A DNA stretch of 63,852 bases, from assembly GCA_910589665.1 (NCBI GenBank), contig CAJUTR010000014.1, positions 1 to 63,852 on the forward strand, in the 5' to 3' direction. This document shows positions 35,943-44,316 of this stretch, one piece after another. The notes under the pieces are model-generated. The model was not told the DNA's origin, searched no databases, and saw only the letters and a list, made by a program, of their open reading frames with translations. The DNA is from an uncultured Eubacterium sp. (lineage in GTDB: Bacteria > Bacillota > Clostridia > Lachnospirales > Lachnospiraceae). The translations under genes and the position numbers were made by a program. Positions within the stretch are counted from its first letter, which is position 1; every line of letters begins with the position of its first letter.

Positions 35943-37124
35943 TCATTTCCGGACCGTGACGATCTCCCTCTCCGAAATCGCGCGGGCGAGCATCTCATCT
36001 ATCTGTTCCGCTAACTTCTGTTCTGATTTTTCAATCCTCGAACACTCCGGCCTGGTCACCGGATGCTTCGCTACAAATGTAGTACAACAATCCTCATAGG
36101 GCAGGATCGATGTCTCAAACGTCCCGATCTTTTCTGAAATATCTATAATATCCTGTTTGTCAAACGCGATGACCGGACGAAATACCGGCATCGTACAGAC
36201 CGCGTTTGTCGCCACCAGGCTCTGCATCGTCTGGCTTGCCACCTGACCGACACTCTCTCCGGTCACAAGCGACATACATCCCGTCTCCCCGGCAATCCGC
36301 TCCGCTATCTTCATCATGTAGCGGCGCATGATGATCGTCAATTCGTCGTGCGGGCAATTATCATAAATATACATCTGGATATTCGTAAAATTCACGATAT
36401 GCAGGCGGATCTCCCCTGCGTAATCGCTCACGATCTCAGCTAAGTCGATCACTTTCTGCTTCGCCCGCTCACTCGTGTACGGCGGCGCATGAAAATAGAC
36501 GGCTTCGATCTGTACGCCGCGCTTCGCCATCATATACCCAGCCACCGGACTGTCGATGCCGCCGGACAACAATAGCATCGCCCGGCCGCTCGTTCCGACC
36601 GGCATGCCGCCCGGCCCTTTGATGCTCGTCACGTACACATACGCGCGGTGCCGGATCTCGATGTTGACCAAAACCTCGGGATGATGCACATCCACTTTGG
36701 CATTTGGCATATGATCCAAAATATACGCCCCGGCATCCTGGCAGATTTCCGGGCTTGTCCGCTCGTACTGCTTATCGCTCCTCTTTGCAAATACTTTAAA
36801 CGTAAATGGCCGGCTGCCGATTTCCTCCTCCATATGTACCACAAGTTCGCGGCATATGTGTGTAAAAGATTTATCCTCGATCAGTACGACCGGACATATA
36901 TGGGCGATGCCAAAACATTTTGTGAGCTGGCCCACCACCTCATCATAATCGTATTCGCTCTTTGCCTCCACATAAATCCGCCCGTTCTCACGCTGTACGG
37001 AAAATGTCCCCTCACATTTTTTCAGCTTCTCCGCCACCCTGTCCCGCAGGGCATCCTCAAACATGTAACGGTTTTTTCCCTTGATTCCAATTTCCGAATA
37101 TTTTATCAAAAATGCCTGATTCAT
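35943..37124 (-). CDS. thiI: tRNA 4-thiouridine synthase ThiI
   Basis: 393 residues: ferredoxin-like/THUMP domain, then the PP-loop (LLLSGGIDSPVAGYMMAKRG) and ILPYEDCCTTFVAKHP. It adenylates and thiolates U8 of tRNA and may help thiazole synthesis. The C-terminal rhodanese domain of the E. coli enzyme is missing, as in most Firmicutes, where the dedicated cysteine desulfurase next door supplies sulfur. The start is ATG 37124 after CGGGAG. Confidence 0.94.
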   Translation of the reverse strand: MNQAFLIKYSEIGIKGKNRYMFEDALRDRVAEKLKKCEGTFSVQRENGRIYVEAKSEYDYDEVVGQLTKCFGIAHICPVVLIEDKSFTHICRELVVHMEEEIGSRPFTFKVFAKRSDKQYERTSPEICQDAGAYILDHMPNAKVDVHHPEVLVNIEIRHRAYVYVTSIKGPGGMPVGTSGRAMLLLSGGIDSPVAGYMMAKRGVQIEAVYFHAPPYTSERAKQKVIDLAEIVSDYAGEIRLHIVNFTNIQMYIYDNCPHDELTIIMRRYMMKIAERIAGETGCMSLVTGESVGQVASQTMQSLVATNAVCTMPVFRPVIAFDKQDIIDISEKIGTFETSILPYEDCCTTFVAKHPVTRPECSRIEKSEQKLAEQIDEMLARAISEREIVTVRK

Positions 37125-37170
37125 CGTTTCTCCCGTCTGCACATCGCGTGCGCAAAAATTGTTTTTCAAG

Positions 37171-38346
37171 TTACTTTCTCTGATACCTGCGCAGCACAGG
37201 CAGAAGCTCCCGGATCTGCGCGGCCGCGTAGTCCAATTCTTCTTTTGCCGTCAGCACCGACCAGCTGATACGGATCGTCGAATCCAGCAAATGGTCTTTT
37301 ACCCCGACCGCTTTCAGCGTGGAACTAATGCCCGGATGGTTTGACGAACACGCCGAACCAGAAGATACATATACGCCCCGCTCCTCCAGCGCATGCAGCA
37401 GCACCTCGCTCCGAATCCCCTCGATCCCGATACTCAATATGTGCGGCGCCGTTTCCCGGATATGCTCCGGGTCACATGCGTGGATTGCTATGCGCCCTTC
37501 ATCACCTAGCGCATGAAACAGTTTCCATGCGTACTCTTTTAAAGAATACATCCACTCAGACGTTTTCTCATGATCCGCGTACATCATTTTTGCCGCCAGG
37601 CCAAGTCCCGCGATCCCCGGTACATTATCCGTCCCGGAACGTCTTCCCTGCTGCTGTCCTCCGCCGTGGATGTACGGATGGATCCGAACACCATCTGCCA
37701 TATAGAGAAAACCGACCCCTTTCGGGCCGTGGATCTTATGACCGCTGACGGAGAGCAGATCGATCTTGGCGCGCTTCGGATATAATCTCATCTTTCCATA
37801 GGCCTGGACCGCATCCACATGGAATAAAATGTCCTTATTAAACTGTTTGATCGTGTTCCCGATCGCTTCCACATCCAAAACGGCCCCGACCTCATTATTT
37901 ACCATCATCACCGATACGAGAACGGTATCTTCCCGCAGGGCCCCGCGCAGTTCTTCCAGATCCACATGACCCATTTCGTCAACAGGTAAAAACGTAACTT
38001 CATAATCAAAATTCTGTTCCAGGTACAGACACGGCTGCTGTACGGACGCATGTTCAAAACACGTTGTGATGATATGCCTGCCGCGCCGCCGGTTTGCCAT
38101 ACACCCGCCGATGATCGCCATATTATTGCTCTCGGTGCCGCCGGAGGTAAATACAATATTCTTCCGGCCGGTCTTTAACGTATCCGCAATGATATCCGCC
38201 GATTCCCGGATATACCGCTCCGCTTCCACGCCCTTCATATGGAGCGAAGACGGATTCCCGAAATCTGTGCACATGATATGCGAAACCAGTTCACCCACTT
38301 CATCAAACGCTCTCGTTGTCGCCGCATGATCCAAATAAGCTTCCAT
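37171..38346 (-). CDS. Cysteine desulfurase (NifS/IscS-like, ThiI partner)
   Basis: 391 residues, PLP fold type I. FTSGGTESNNMAIIGG binds the cofactor phosphate, LLSVSGHKIHGPKGVGFLY holds the PLP lysine, and YVSSGSACSSNHPG the catalytic Cys. It releases sulfur from cysteine as an enzyme persulfide. The place directly before thiI points to a NifZ-like role in tRNA thiolation. The first 44 bases overlap the end of rsmE. Confidence 0.92.
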   Translation of the reverse strand: MEAYLDHAATTRAFDEVGELVSHIMCTDFGNPSSLHMKGVEAERYIRESADIIADTLKTGRKNIVFTSGGTESNNMAIIGGCMANRRRGRHIITTCFEHASVQQPCLYLEQNFDYEVTFLPVDEMGHVDLEELRGALREDTVLVSVMMVNNEVGAVLDVEAIGNTIKQFNKDILFHVDAVQAYGKMRLYPKRAKIDLLSVSGHKIHGPKGVGFLYMADGVRIHPYIHGGGQQQGRRSGTDNVPGIAGLGLAAKMMYADHEKTSEWMYSLKEYAWKLFHALGDEGRIAIHACDPEHIRETAPHILSIGIEGIRSEVLLHALEERGVYVSSGSACSSNHPGISSTLKAVGVKDHLLDSTIRISWSVLTAKEELDYAAAQIRELLPVLRRYQRK

Positions 38347-39100
38347 CTCTCTCGTTTCCTCTCTCCCCCTCGATCTGAAACATCAGGACTGAAAGGATCG
38401 CCAGTCCCGCCGTTTCCGTGCGTAAAATCCTTCTGCCGAGTGAAACCGGCATCACACCCATTTCCATCGCCTGCTCGATCTCCCCCCGCTCAAAACCGCC
38501 CTCCGGCCCGATAAAAATACCGATCGACGCTCCCTGACAGAGATCCGAGATCGTCTTTTTAGTAGCCGCCATGTCATCAAACAGCTCATAGGGTATGACC
38601 GCGTGTTCCATCTGTCCTGCATAACGGAGCGCGTCCGCAAACGACATCACTTCATGGACGTTCGGGACGATGCCGCGCCCGCTCTGTTTTGCCGCCGCCC
38701 CAGCGATCGTCTGCCAACGCTGCCTCTTCTTCGCCGCTTTCCCCTCATCCAGGCGCACAATACAGCGCCTCGTCCTGACCGGCACGATTTCCGCCGCCCC
38801 GAGCTCAACAGCTTTCTGAACGATCCACTCCATCTTATCAGCTTTCGGCAATGCCTGAAACAACGTGATCGAAACCGGGAGCTCCGTGCGGACCGGCTCT
38901 TCCTTCTCAACGCCTAGCACAACGCTCTCAGACTGAATATCTCTTATTATACAATAATAATCCGTTCCCTGTCCACAGGAAATCACAACGTGATCTCCCC
39001 GCCCCATGCGCAGTACATTTTTTATATGATTGACATCATCCCCGGTAATTTCCGCAAAATCGCCATGAATCTGCTCGCCGGGCACAAAAAAACGGTACAT
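38303..39100 (-). CDS. rsmE: 16S rRNA m3U1498 methyltransferase RsmE
   Basis: 265 residues. Family motifs: YRFFVPGEQIHGDF, HIKNVLRMGRGD, LFQALPKADKMEWIVQKAVE, GIFIGPEGGFERGEIEQA and SLGRRILRTETAGLAILSVL (the SPOUT trefoil knot). The start is ATG 39100 with GGAGG 6 nt upstream. It is the first gene of the rsmE, cysteine desulfurase, thiI run. Confidence 0.94.
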   Translation of the reverse strand: MYRFFVPGEQIHGDFAEITGDDVNHIKNVLRMGRGDHVVISCGQGTDYYCIIRDIQSESVVLGVEKEEPVRTELPVSITLFQALPKADKMEWIVQKAVELGAAEIVPVRTRRCIVRLDEGKAAKKRQRWQTIAGAAAKQSGRGIVPNVHEVMSFADALRYAGQMEHAVIPYELFDDMAATKKTISDLCQGASIGIFIGPEGGFERGEIEQAMEMGVMPVSLGRRILRTETAGLAILSVLMFQIEGERGNERDGSLFGSCGDNESV

Positions 39101-39211
39101 CACAACCTCCTTCTGCCATGACATGGAATAAGCACAAGCATTACGCCAACGCAATGCCTGTGCTTAGTTTCTGCCAAAACGATAACGGTAAAACATGCCG
39201 TCTTAATTTTT

Positions 39212-39940
39212 TTATTTTAATACGCCCTTACTGGAGTAGAACGTATTTCCGCCATTGAAGGAAATCTGATTGGCTGCCAGATTGTACAAACCGGTTGCCC
39301 TCTGCGCCGTCTTTCCTACAATGCTCGAACTTCCGCTAAACTGTGTCCTGATATCACTCAGGTTCGCCTCATTGAATTTTTCCTCATCAATCGAAAGCGC
39401 TCCGTCCGAACCGATCGTAATACCGATCTTTGCCATCATCTTCTCGCGCGCCTTGATGTCATCCTTCATCCATTTTACACTGCGTGACAGGCTGACATTA
39501 TCGGTATCCTTTGCGCTGCTCAGCACGGAATTATAATCTGCGACAAATGACTTCGCCGCGTCGTACAGCTCCTCCCGTGTACTCTTGTCAAAATCCATAT
39601 TGGACAGAGCATTTGCCGAAGTCTCAAGTTTATAGGATGCACTCTTGATATTCGAAAGCACCTTATTCGACTTATCGGTCTCTGTCGTCACTTTCGGAGC
39701 CGTAAGCTGCTCCATCTTCTCACTCACCGAATTTTTAAATTTGTAAGCCGAATCCGAACTCTTTTCCGTTTCATCTCCTTCGGTCATTTTGGACACGTAA
39801 GATCTCATCATCTTTGTATAAACGCCGCTCTTGATCAAAGCCAGATCCCCAAAATTAGAAGCGGAAAAAAAACTGCCGGTTCCAACCGATTTCGATCCCC
39901 CAAATAACGCATCTGCCATAGAAGTATTAAACATTGTCAT
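39212..39940 (-). CDS. Stand-alone FliD C-terminal-like protein
   Basis: 242 residues, Ser/Lys-rich and helical. The second half resembles the C-terminal part of the flagellar cap FliD: SFVADYNSVLSSAKDTDNVS, then KIGITIGSDGALSIDEEKFN and a final SIVGKTAQRATGLYNLAANQ. No other flagellar gene lies nearby and it is much shorter than FliD (>400 residues). The start has AAAGGAG. It may be a co-opted coiled-coil or secreted protein; function is unknown. Confidence 0.6.
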   Translation of the reverse strand: MTMFNTSMADALFGGSKSVGTGSFFSASNFGDLALIKSGVYTKMMRSYVSKMTEGDETEKSSDSAYKFKNSVSEKMEQLTAPKVTTETDKSNKVLSNIKSASYKLETSANALSNMDFDKSTREELYDAAKSFVADYNSVLSSAKDTDNVSLSRSVKWMKDDIKAREKMMAKIGITIGSDGALSIDEEKFNEANLSDIRTQFSGSSSIVGKTAQRATGLYNLAANQISFNGGNTFYSSKGVLK

Positions 39941-40021
39941 AATTCTCGACTCCTTTCAAAACATACATTTCATCCATGAATAAATTGCTCCCACCAATCT
40001 CTCCCTTATTTACCATATCGG

Positions 40022-41512
40022 CTATTGCAGCAGAAAACTGAAGTCTTTTCCGTAAACTTTTTTCATTCCATTGACAATGGCTTCCCGCTCGCTGTAGTGG
40101 TGTTTGATCCCATTGATCTCCTGGTACTCTTCATGCCCTTTTCCAAGAAGAACGATCATATCCCCCTTCTCCGCATGTTCGAGCGCATATGCCACCGCTT
40201 CTTCCCTGTCCGGGATCACCACATAGTTCCCATTACTCTTCGCCATTCCTATTTTAATGTCCTCGATGATGTCCATCACGTCTTCGCGGCGTGGATTGTC
40301 GCTTGTGATCACGGCCAGTTCGGACATCCGCCCGATGACCTCCCCCATCTCGTAGCGCCGCACCTTGCTCCGGTTGCCGCCGCAGCCGAAAATGCTAATG
40401 ATCCTGTGAGGTTCATATTCACGCAGCGTCGAGAGCACATTTTCCGAACTCACGCCGTTATGCGCAAAGTCGATCAGGACAGAAAACTCATCGGAAACCG
40501 GCATTACTTCCACACGCCCGCGTATTTTCACATGCTCCAGCGCATGACAGATCACTTCGTTCGGTATGCCGAGCGCCGCCCCGGTACACGCAGCGCACAT
40601 GGCGTTAAAGATGTTAAACCGGCCCGGCAGTCCTACGACGATCTCCCCGTCAAGGATCCCTTCCGCCTGAAACTCCATCGAAAGCTCGCCGCCATCCGCC
40701 ACATGACGGATACGGCCCGCCCTTAAATCCGCCTCCGCCCCCGTTCCGAACGTTATGATCTCGCAGGAAGCATTTTTTACCATATCCTCATAATGCGCGT
40801 CGTCCCGATTTAGAATTCCTGTTTTGCATCTTCGGAACAGCTCCGCTTTGCATCCGAGGTATTCTTCAAAGTCGGCATGCTCGCCGGGACCGATGTGATC
40901 CGGGGAAATATTTGTAAAGACGCCGTAATCAAATGTAATTCCGGCGACGCGGTCCATCTTGATCCCCTGTGAGGACACCTCCATCACCATGTATTCGCAC
41001 CCCTCTTTGACCATCATCGCGAACAGCTTTTGCAGTTCGTACGATTCCGGCGTCGTGTGCTCGGTCACGATGGTTTTCCCATTCATAAAAGCACCGACCG
41101 TACCGATGATGCCGCATTTCTTACCGGACTTCTCGATGATATCACGCACCATATGTTCCACGGTCGACTTGCCTTTCGTCCCCGTGATCCCCACTGTGAT
41201 CATTTTCTCTGCCGGATAGTCAAAATATGCCGCGGACATCAGGCTCAACGCCTCCCTGCCGTTCTTTACGAGGAGGACGGTTACCCCTTCTTTTTCTACA
41301 ACTGACTCCTTTTCTACCACGATCACCCCGGCACCGGCTTCCACCGCGCTGGCTATATACGCATGTCCGTCCTGCACCGTTCCCTCGATCGCCACAAACA
41401 TGCCGTCTGGGACTACTTTTCTTGAATCATAGGCGATGTCTTTCACATCCCGCTCCAGCGATCCCTGCAGAACTTTGTATTCTACACTTGTAAGTAACTT
41501 TGCTAACTGCAT
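40022..41512 (-). CDS. murE: UDP-MurNAc-L-Ala-D-Glu : meso-diaminopimelate ligase MurE
   Basis: 496 residues, Mur ligase. TVGITGTKGKSTVEHMVRDI is the ATP-binding loop, and ITSDNPRREDVMDIIEDI carries DNPR, the motif associated with meso-DAP rather than lysine. It adds the third stem residue of peptidoglycan precursors in the cytoplasm. The start has a strong AAGGAGG box. The gene is not in the usual dcw cluster here. Confidence 0.92.
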   Translation of the reverse strand: MQLAKLLTSVEYKVLQGSLERDVKDIAYDSRKVVPDGMFVAIEGTVQDGHAYIASAVEAGAGVIVVEKESVVEKEGVTVLLVKNGREALSLMSAAYFDYPAEKMITVGITGTKGKSTVEHMVRDIIEKSGKKCGIIGTVGAFMNGKTIVTEHTTPESYELQKLFAMMVKEGCEYMVMEVSSQGIKMDRVAGITFDYGVFTNISPDHIGPGEHADFEEYLGCKAELFRRCKTGILNRDDAHYEDMVKNASCEIITFGTGAEADLRAGRIRHVADGGELSMEFQAEGILDGEIVVGLPGRFNIFNAMCAACTGAALGIPNEVICHALEHVKIRGRVEVMPVSDEFSVLIDFAHNGVSSENVLSTLREYEPHRIISIFGCGGNRSKVRRYEMGEVIGRMSELAVITSDNPRREDVMDIIEDIKIGMAKSNGNYVVIPDREEAVAYALEHAEKGDMIVLLGKGHEEYQEINGIKHHYSEREAIVNGMKKVYGKDFSFLLQ

Positions 41513-41527
41513 AAAAACCTCCTTACA

Positions 41528-43357
41528 TTATACAAAAAACCTATCATTTAATATACGCTGTTTCAAAAACTTATATGTCTTTTTCGACAGGCCCCTGCGC
41601 ATTTTCCTCTTACATTTCTGCCGATTGATATATCTCGAACTCATTTTACTTTTCGCTTTCGTTTTTGTTGCAGAAAATGTCATGATCCGTTTCGAACCGG
41701 CTCTGCCCCATCGGTTCCAGCGCTCCAGCTTTGTCCCTGACGCGTCCGTTCCGTTCGGGTTCCCCGTATACAGGAAATTTTTCAAATACTGGCGCATCCG
41801 GCTCGACAGCGCGCGCCGTCCTTTCGCGTTCGACTTATTATAAATATGGGAAGAGGTCACGGCTTCCCCTTTGATAAAGCGCCCCAAAAGGAAATCAACA
41901 TCCATACCGTGGATAGCGCCGACATATTTGGCGTAATCCGTACCGGCTACCTTTTTATCCTCTCCCCAGCAGAACCGGTATGTGTAGACCGGAGAGTGAT
42001 AGGGATCCGTGCAGTACTTCGATGCCACTTTTTCCAAATAGAAAGAACTCTGGAGCTGGCATCCGTATTTTTTTGCCTTCTTGAGCAGATTGTAAAACTG
42101 CTTGCGGTTTTTAAACGTCTTCGGGTTTTTCGTGAGCATCCGGCGCATGGATTGATACGATACGTTCGAAAACTCGGACTTATTCGAGCCTATGATCATC
42201 GGCACCCTGTTATAGCCGCCCCAGTTCACGCAGTCAAACCCTGATTTCGGTATGACCCTGCCGTCACGGAAACACTGTGGAAAATTTGTCAGACGGAGAC
42301 CTGTGCTTTTTACCATCCGTTTGATCTCCGAGTCCGTCAAGCTGTTCAAAAGCTTTTTCATCTTTTTGCGGCTCATCCGCTTCACATATTTTAACGCTCG
42401 CTGCTTCTTTGAAAACCGTCCCCTGCGCACGAGCACCTGTGCCAGCTTTTCATTCGACCAGCGCCTTCCTTCCCGGATGGAACAGGTCGTCATCCCACCG
42501 CTGAAACTGATCACTTTGTCAAATAGTCCTTTCATCACCGGCGAAATCGTACAGTTCAGCACATCTCTTGCTCCCGCTGAAAACCCGGAAAGGGTAACGT
42601 TACCCGCATCCCCGCCGAACGCTGCCGCATGATTCCGAACCCATTTCAGCGCCAGCCTTATATCGAGCATCGCAAAGTTTCCTCCCTTTGCCAGATGATC
42701 GCTCGGCGAAAGACCGCGGGAACTAAACCAGCCGAATGCCCCCTGCCGAAACTCTACCGATACGGCGATCGCTTCTGTTTCTTCCACAAACTCACTGAAA
42801 TTACGGTTTGCCGTACCTCCGACATTACCGCCGCCGTGCAAAAACACAATGACTGGCAGCGGGCCTGCTTTTTCCGATACCTTCACCGGTTTATAAACAT
42901 TGACAAACAGGCAGTCATCCCCCTTGCCCTTCTTCTTTTTCTTACATGACTTTGTTTTCGTCCACGCCTTCGGCGCTTTTGGTGCCTGCCACCGCTCTGT
43001 CTGCCCGTACGGTACGCCATACCAGATATACGAGTTCTTCGTTTTCTTTCCCTCGATCTTACCGTACTTCGTCGTTACAAACCTCGGATTTTCAGCCTTC
43101 TTTGTTTCAATTGACGCGGATTCTGACGCAGGCGTTTCCGGTACAGGCCGGGATACTACTCCCGGGTCAGACACCGGCTGACCAGCCCCGCTCCCGCCGC
43201 TTACCGCTCCCCCCGTCACGGAAACTCCAGCTGGCAGGTCGGGAACAGCCGACTCTGCCCGCAGCGTTTTTTCCGCGGAAATAACAAAAAAACAAATCTC
43301 GCATAAAAATAAAACGGCCAGCGAAACGCCAAGTAATTTCTTCTGTATATGAATCAT
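41528..43357 (-). CDS. Secreted type B carboxylesterase family protein
   Basis: 609 residues. A signal peptide (LLGVSLAVLFLCEICFFVIS) is followed by a Ser/Pro/Gly linker of ~60 residues, then a carboxylesterase domain. The HGGGNVGG oxyanion loop, nucleophile Ser in TLSGFSAGARDVLN, an Asp/Glu region and the His in AIHGMDVDFLLG form a plausible triad. The central and C-terminal parts are very Lys/Arg-rich (KKKKKGKGDD; CKRKMRRGLSKKTYK), unusual for the family and perhaps wall-binding. ATG 43357 is favoured over 43366, where AAGG touches the codon. Confidence 0.82.
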   Translation of the reverse strand: MIHIQKKLLGVSLAVLFLCEICFFVISAEKTLRAESAVPDLPAGVSVTGGAVSGGSGAGQPVSDPGVVSRPVPETPASESASIETKKAENPRFVTTKYGKIEGKKTKNSYIWYGVPYGQTERWQAPKAPKAWTKTKSCKKKKKGKGDDCLFVNVYKPVKVSEKAGPLPVIVFLHGGGNVGGTANRNFSEFVEETEAIAVSVEFRQGAFGWFSSRGLSPSDHLAKGGNFAMLDIRLALKWVRNHAAAFGGDAGNVTLSGFSAGARDVLNCTISPVMKGLFDKVISFSGGMTTCSIREGRRWSNEKLAQVLVRRGRFSKKQRALKYVKRMSRKKMKKLLNSLTDSEIKRMVKSTGLRLTNFPQCFRDGRVIPKSGFDCVNWGGYNRVPMIIGSNKSEFSNVSYQSMRRMLTKNPKTFKNRKQFYNLLKKAKKYGCQLQSSFYLEKVASKYCTDPYHSPVYTYRFCWGEDKKVAGTDYAKYVGAIHGMDVDFLLGRFIKGEAVTSSHIYNKSNAKGRRALSSRMRQYLKNFLYTGNPNGTDASGTKLERWNRWGRAGSKRIMTFSATKTKAKSKMSSRYINRQKCKRKMRRGLSKKTYKFLKQRILNDRFFV

Positions 43358-43369
43358 ATAAACCATCCT

Positions 43370-44155
43370 TTATATCAATTTCAAGTATCTCATTGCATTC
43401 GCAATCCCATCTTCCATGACCGGGTTCGTAACATGATCCACGAGATCAAATAAAATCGGATTTCCGCCGCCCATTGCCACCGATGTATGTGCGCAGCGCA
43501 GCATGGATATATCATTTGCGCTGTCTCCAAACGCCACCGTGCGCGTCTGGTCAATGCCGAGCTGGTTACATACAAAACGCATTCCGCTTGCCTTCGAAAT
43601 CCCTTTTGGAACCACCTCAAAAAAAGTCGGATCCCGTTCGATAAATTCAAACTGCCCGGCATACTTTTTCTGGAATCCCGCCATATCCGAACTTTCATCA
43701 AACCATAGCGCCATTTTGTCAAACGAAAATTCCTCGTCCCAGAAACATTGTGTTTTCGCGGTAAAACTCCCGTTTTCAGTAAAGATATTTTTCACGACCG
43801 GCATCCAGTAATCCCGGCGGAATGCCGAACAGTCTTTGCCTTCGAGCACACCGTCGATATGGCACCGTAACAGGTCGTGTATCATGTCTTTCTGCAATTC
43901 CGGTGCCAGCTGGTGGTGGAACAATTCCGTTCCCTTATATTCGATATAAGTCCCACAGCCGCCGACCATGCCGTCGAAACCGAGGTCTAACACCTCTTTT
44001 GGTATGATCGCCCGACACCGGCCCGAACAGATAAATAGGATATGCCCCTTTTCCTTCGCCTGCCGCAGCGCCTGTTTCGCGCTCTCCGGAACCATATCCT
44101 TTTCCTCATCGATCAGGGTACCGTCTATGTCAAAAAACAGAATCTGACTTTCCAT
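43370..44155 (-). CDS. Cof-type HAD phosphatase
   Basis: 261 residues. ILFFDIDGTLIDEEKD (catalytic Asp-x-Asp), FICSGR (motif II), then KGISKASGMRFVCNQLGI and VAFGDSANDISMLRCA (motifs III/IV) define a Cof/type IIB HAD hydrolase acting on sugar phosphates, nucleotides or flavin/PLP phosphates; the substrate is unknown. The start is ATG 44155, with AAAGGAAAGG upstream; a longer in-frame ATG at 44179 has no RBS. Confidence 0.88.
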   Translation of the reverse strand: MESQILFFDIDGTLIDEEKDMVPESAKQALRQAKEKGHILFICSGRCRAIIPKEVLDLGFDGMVGGCGTYIEYKGTELFHHQLAPELQKDMIHDLLRCHIDGVLEGKDCSAFRRDYWMPVVKNIFTENGSFTAKTQCFWDEEFSFDKMALWFDESSDMAGFQKKYAGQFEFIERDPTFFEVVPKGISKASGMRFVCNQLGIDQTRTVAFGDSANDISMLRCAHTSVAMGGGNPILFDLVDHVTNPVMEDGIANAMRYLKLI

Positions 44156-44239
44156 ATCCGCACAATCCTTTCCTTTCATAAACGAGTTCTACTTTATCAT
44201 ATTTTGAAAGAATTTGCAACTGTGGTCCCTTAGAACAAT

Positions 44240-44275
44240 AATAAGCCATCATGAATTTCTTCACGATGGCTTATT
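44240..44275 (-). terminator. Terminator after the RTX protein gene
   Basis: AATAAGCCATC (44240-44250) and GATGGCTTATT (44265-44275) form an 11-bp stem with a further inner TGAA/TTCA pairing. It lies between the RTX gene and the HAD gene; the T-rich tail on the minus strand is moderate. Confidence 0.6.
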
Positions 44276-44316
44276 TATTATAATCCTCTTTTTTGCTGAA
44301 TCAGAACCGAATTTCA

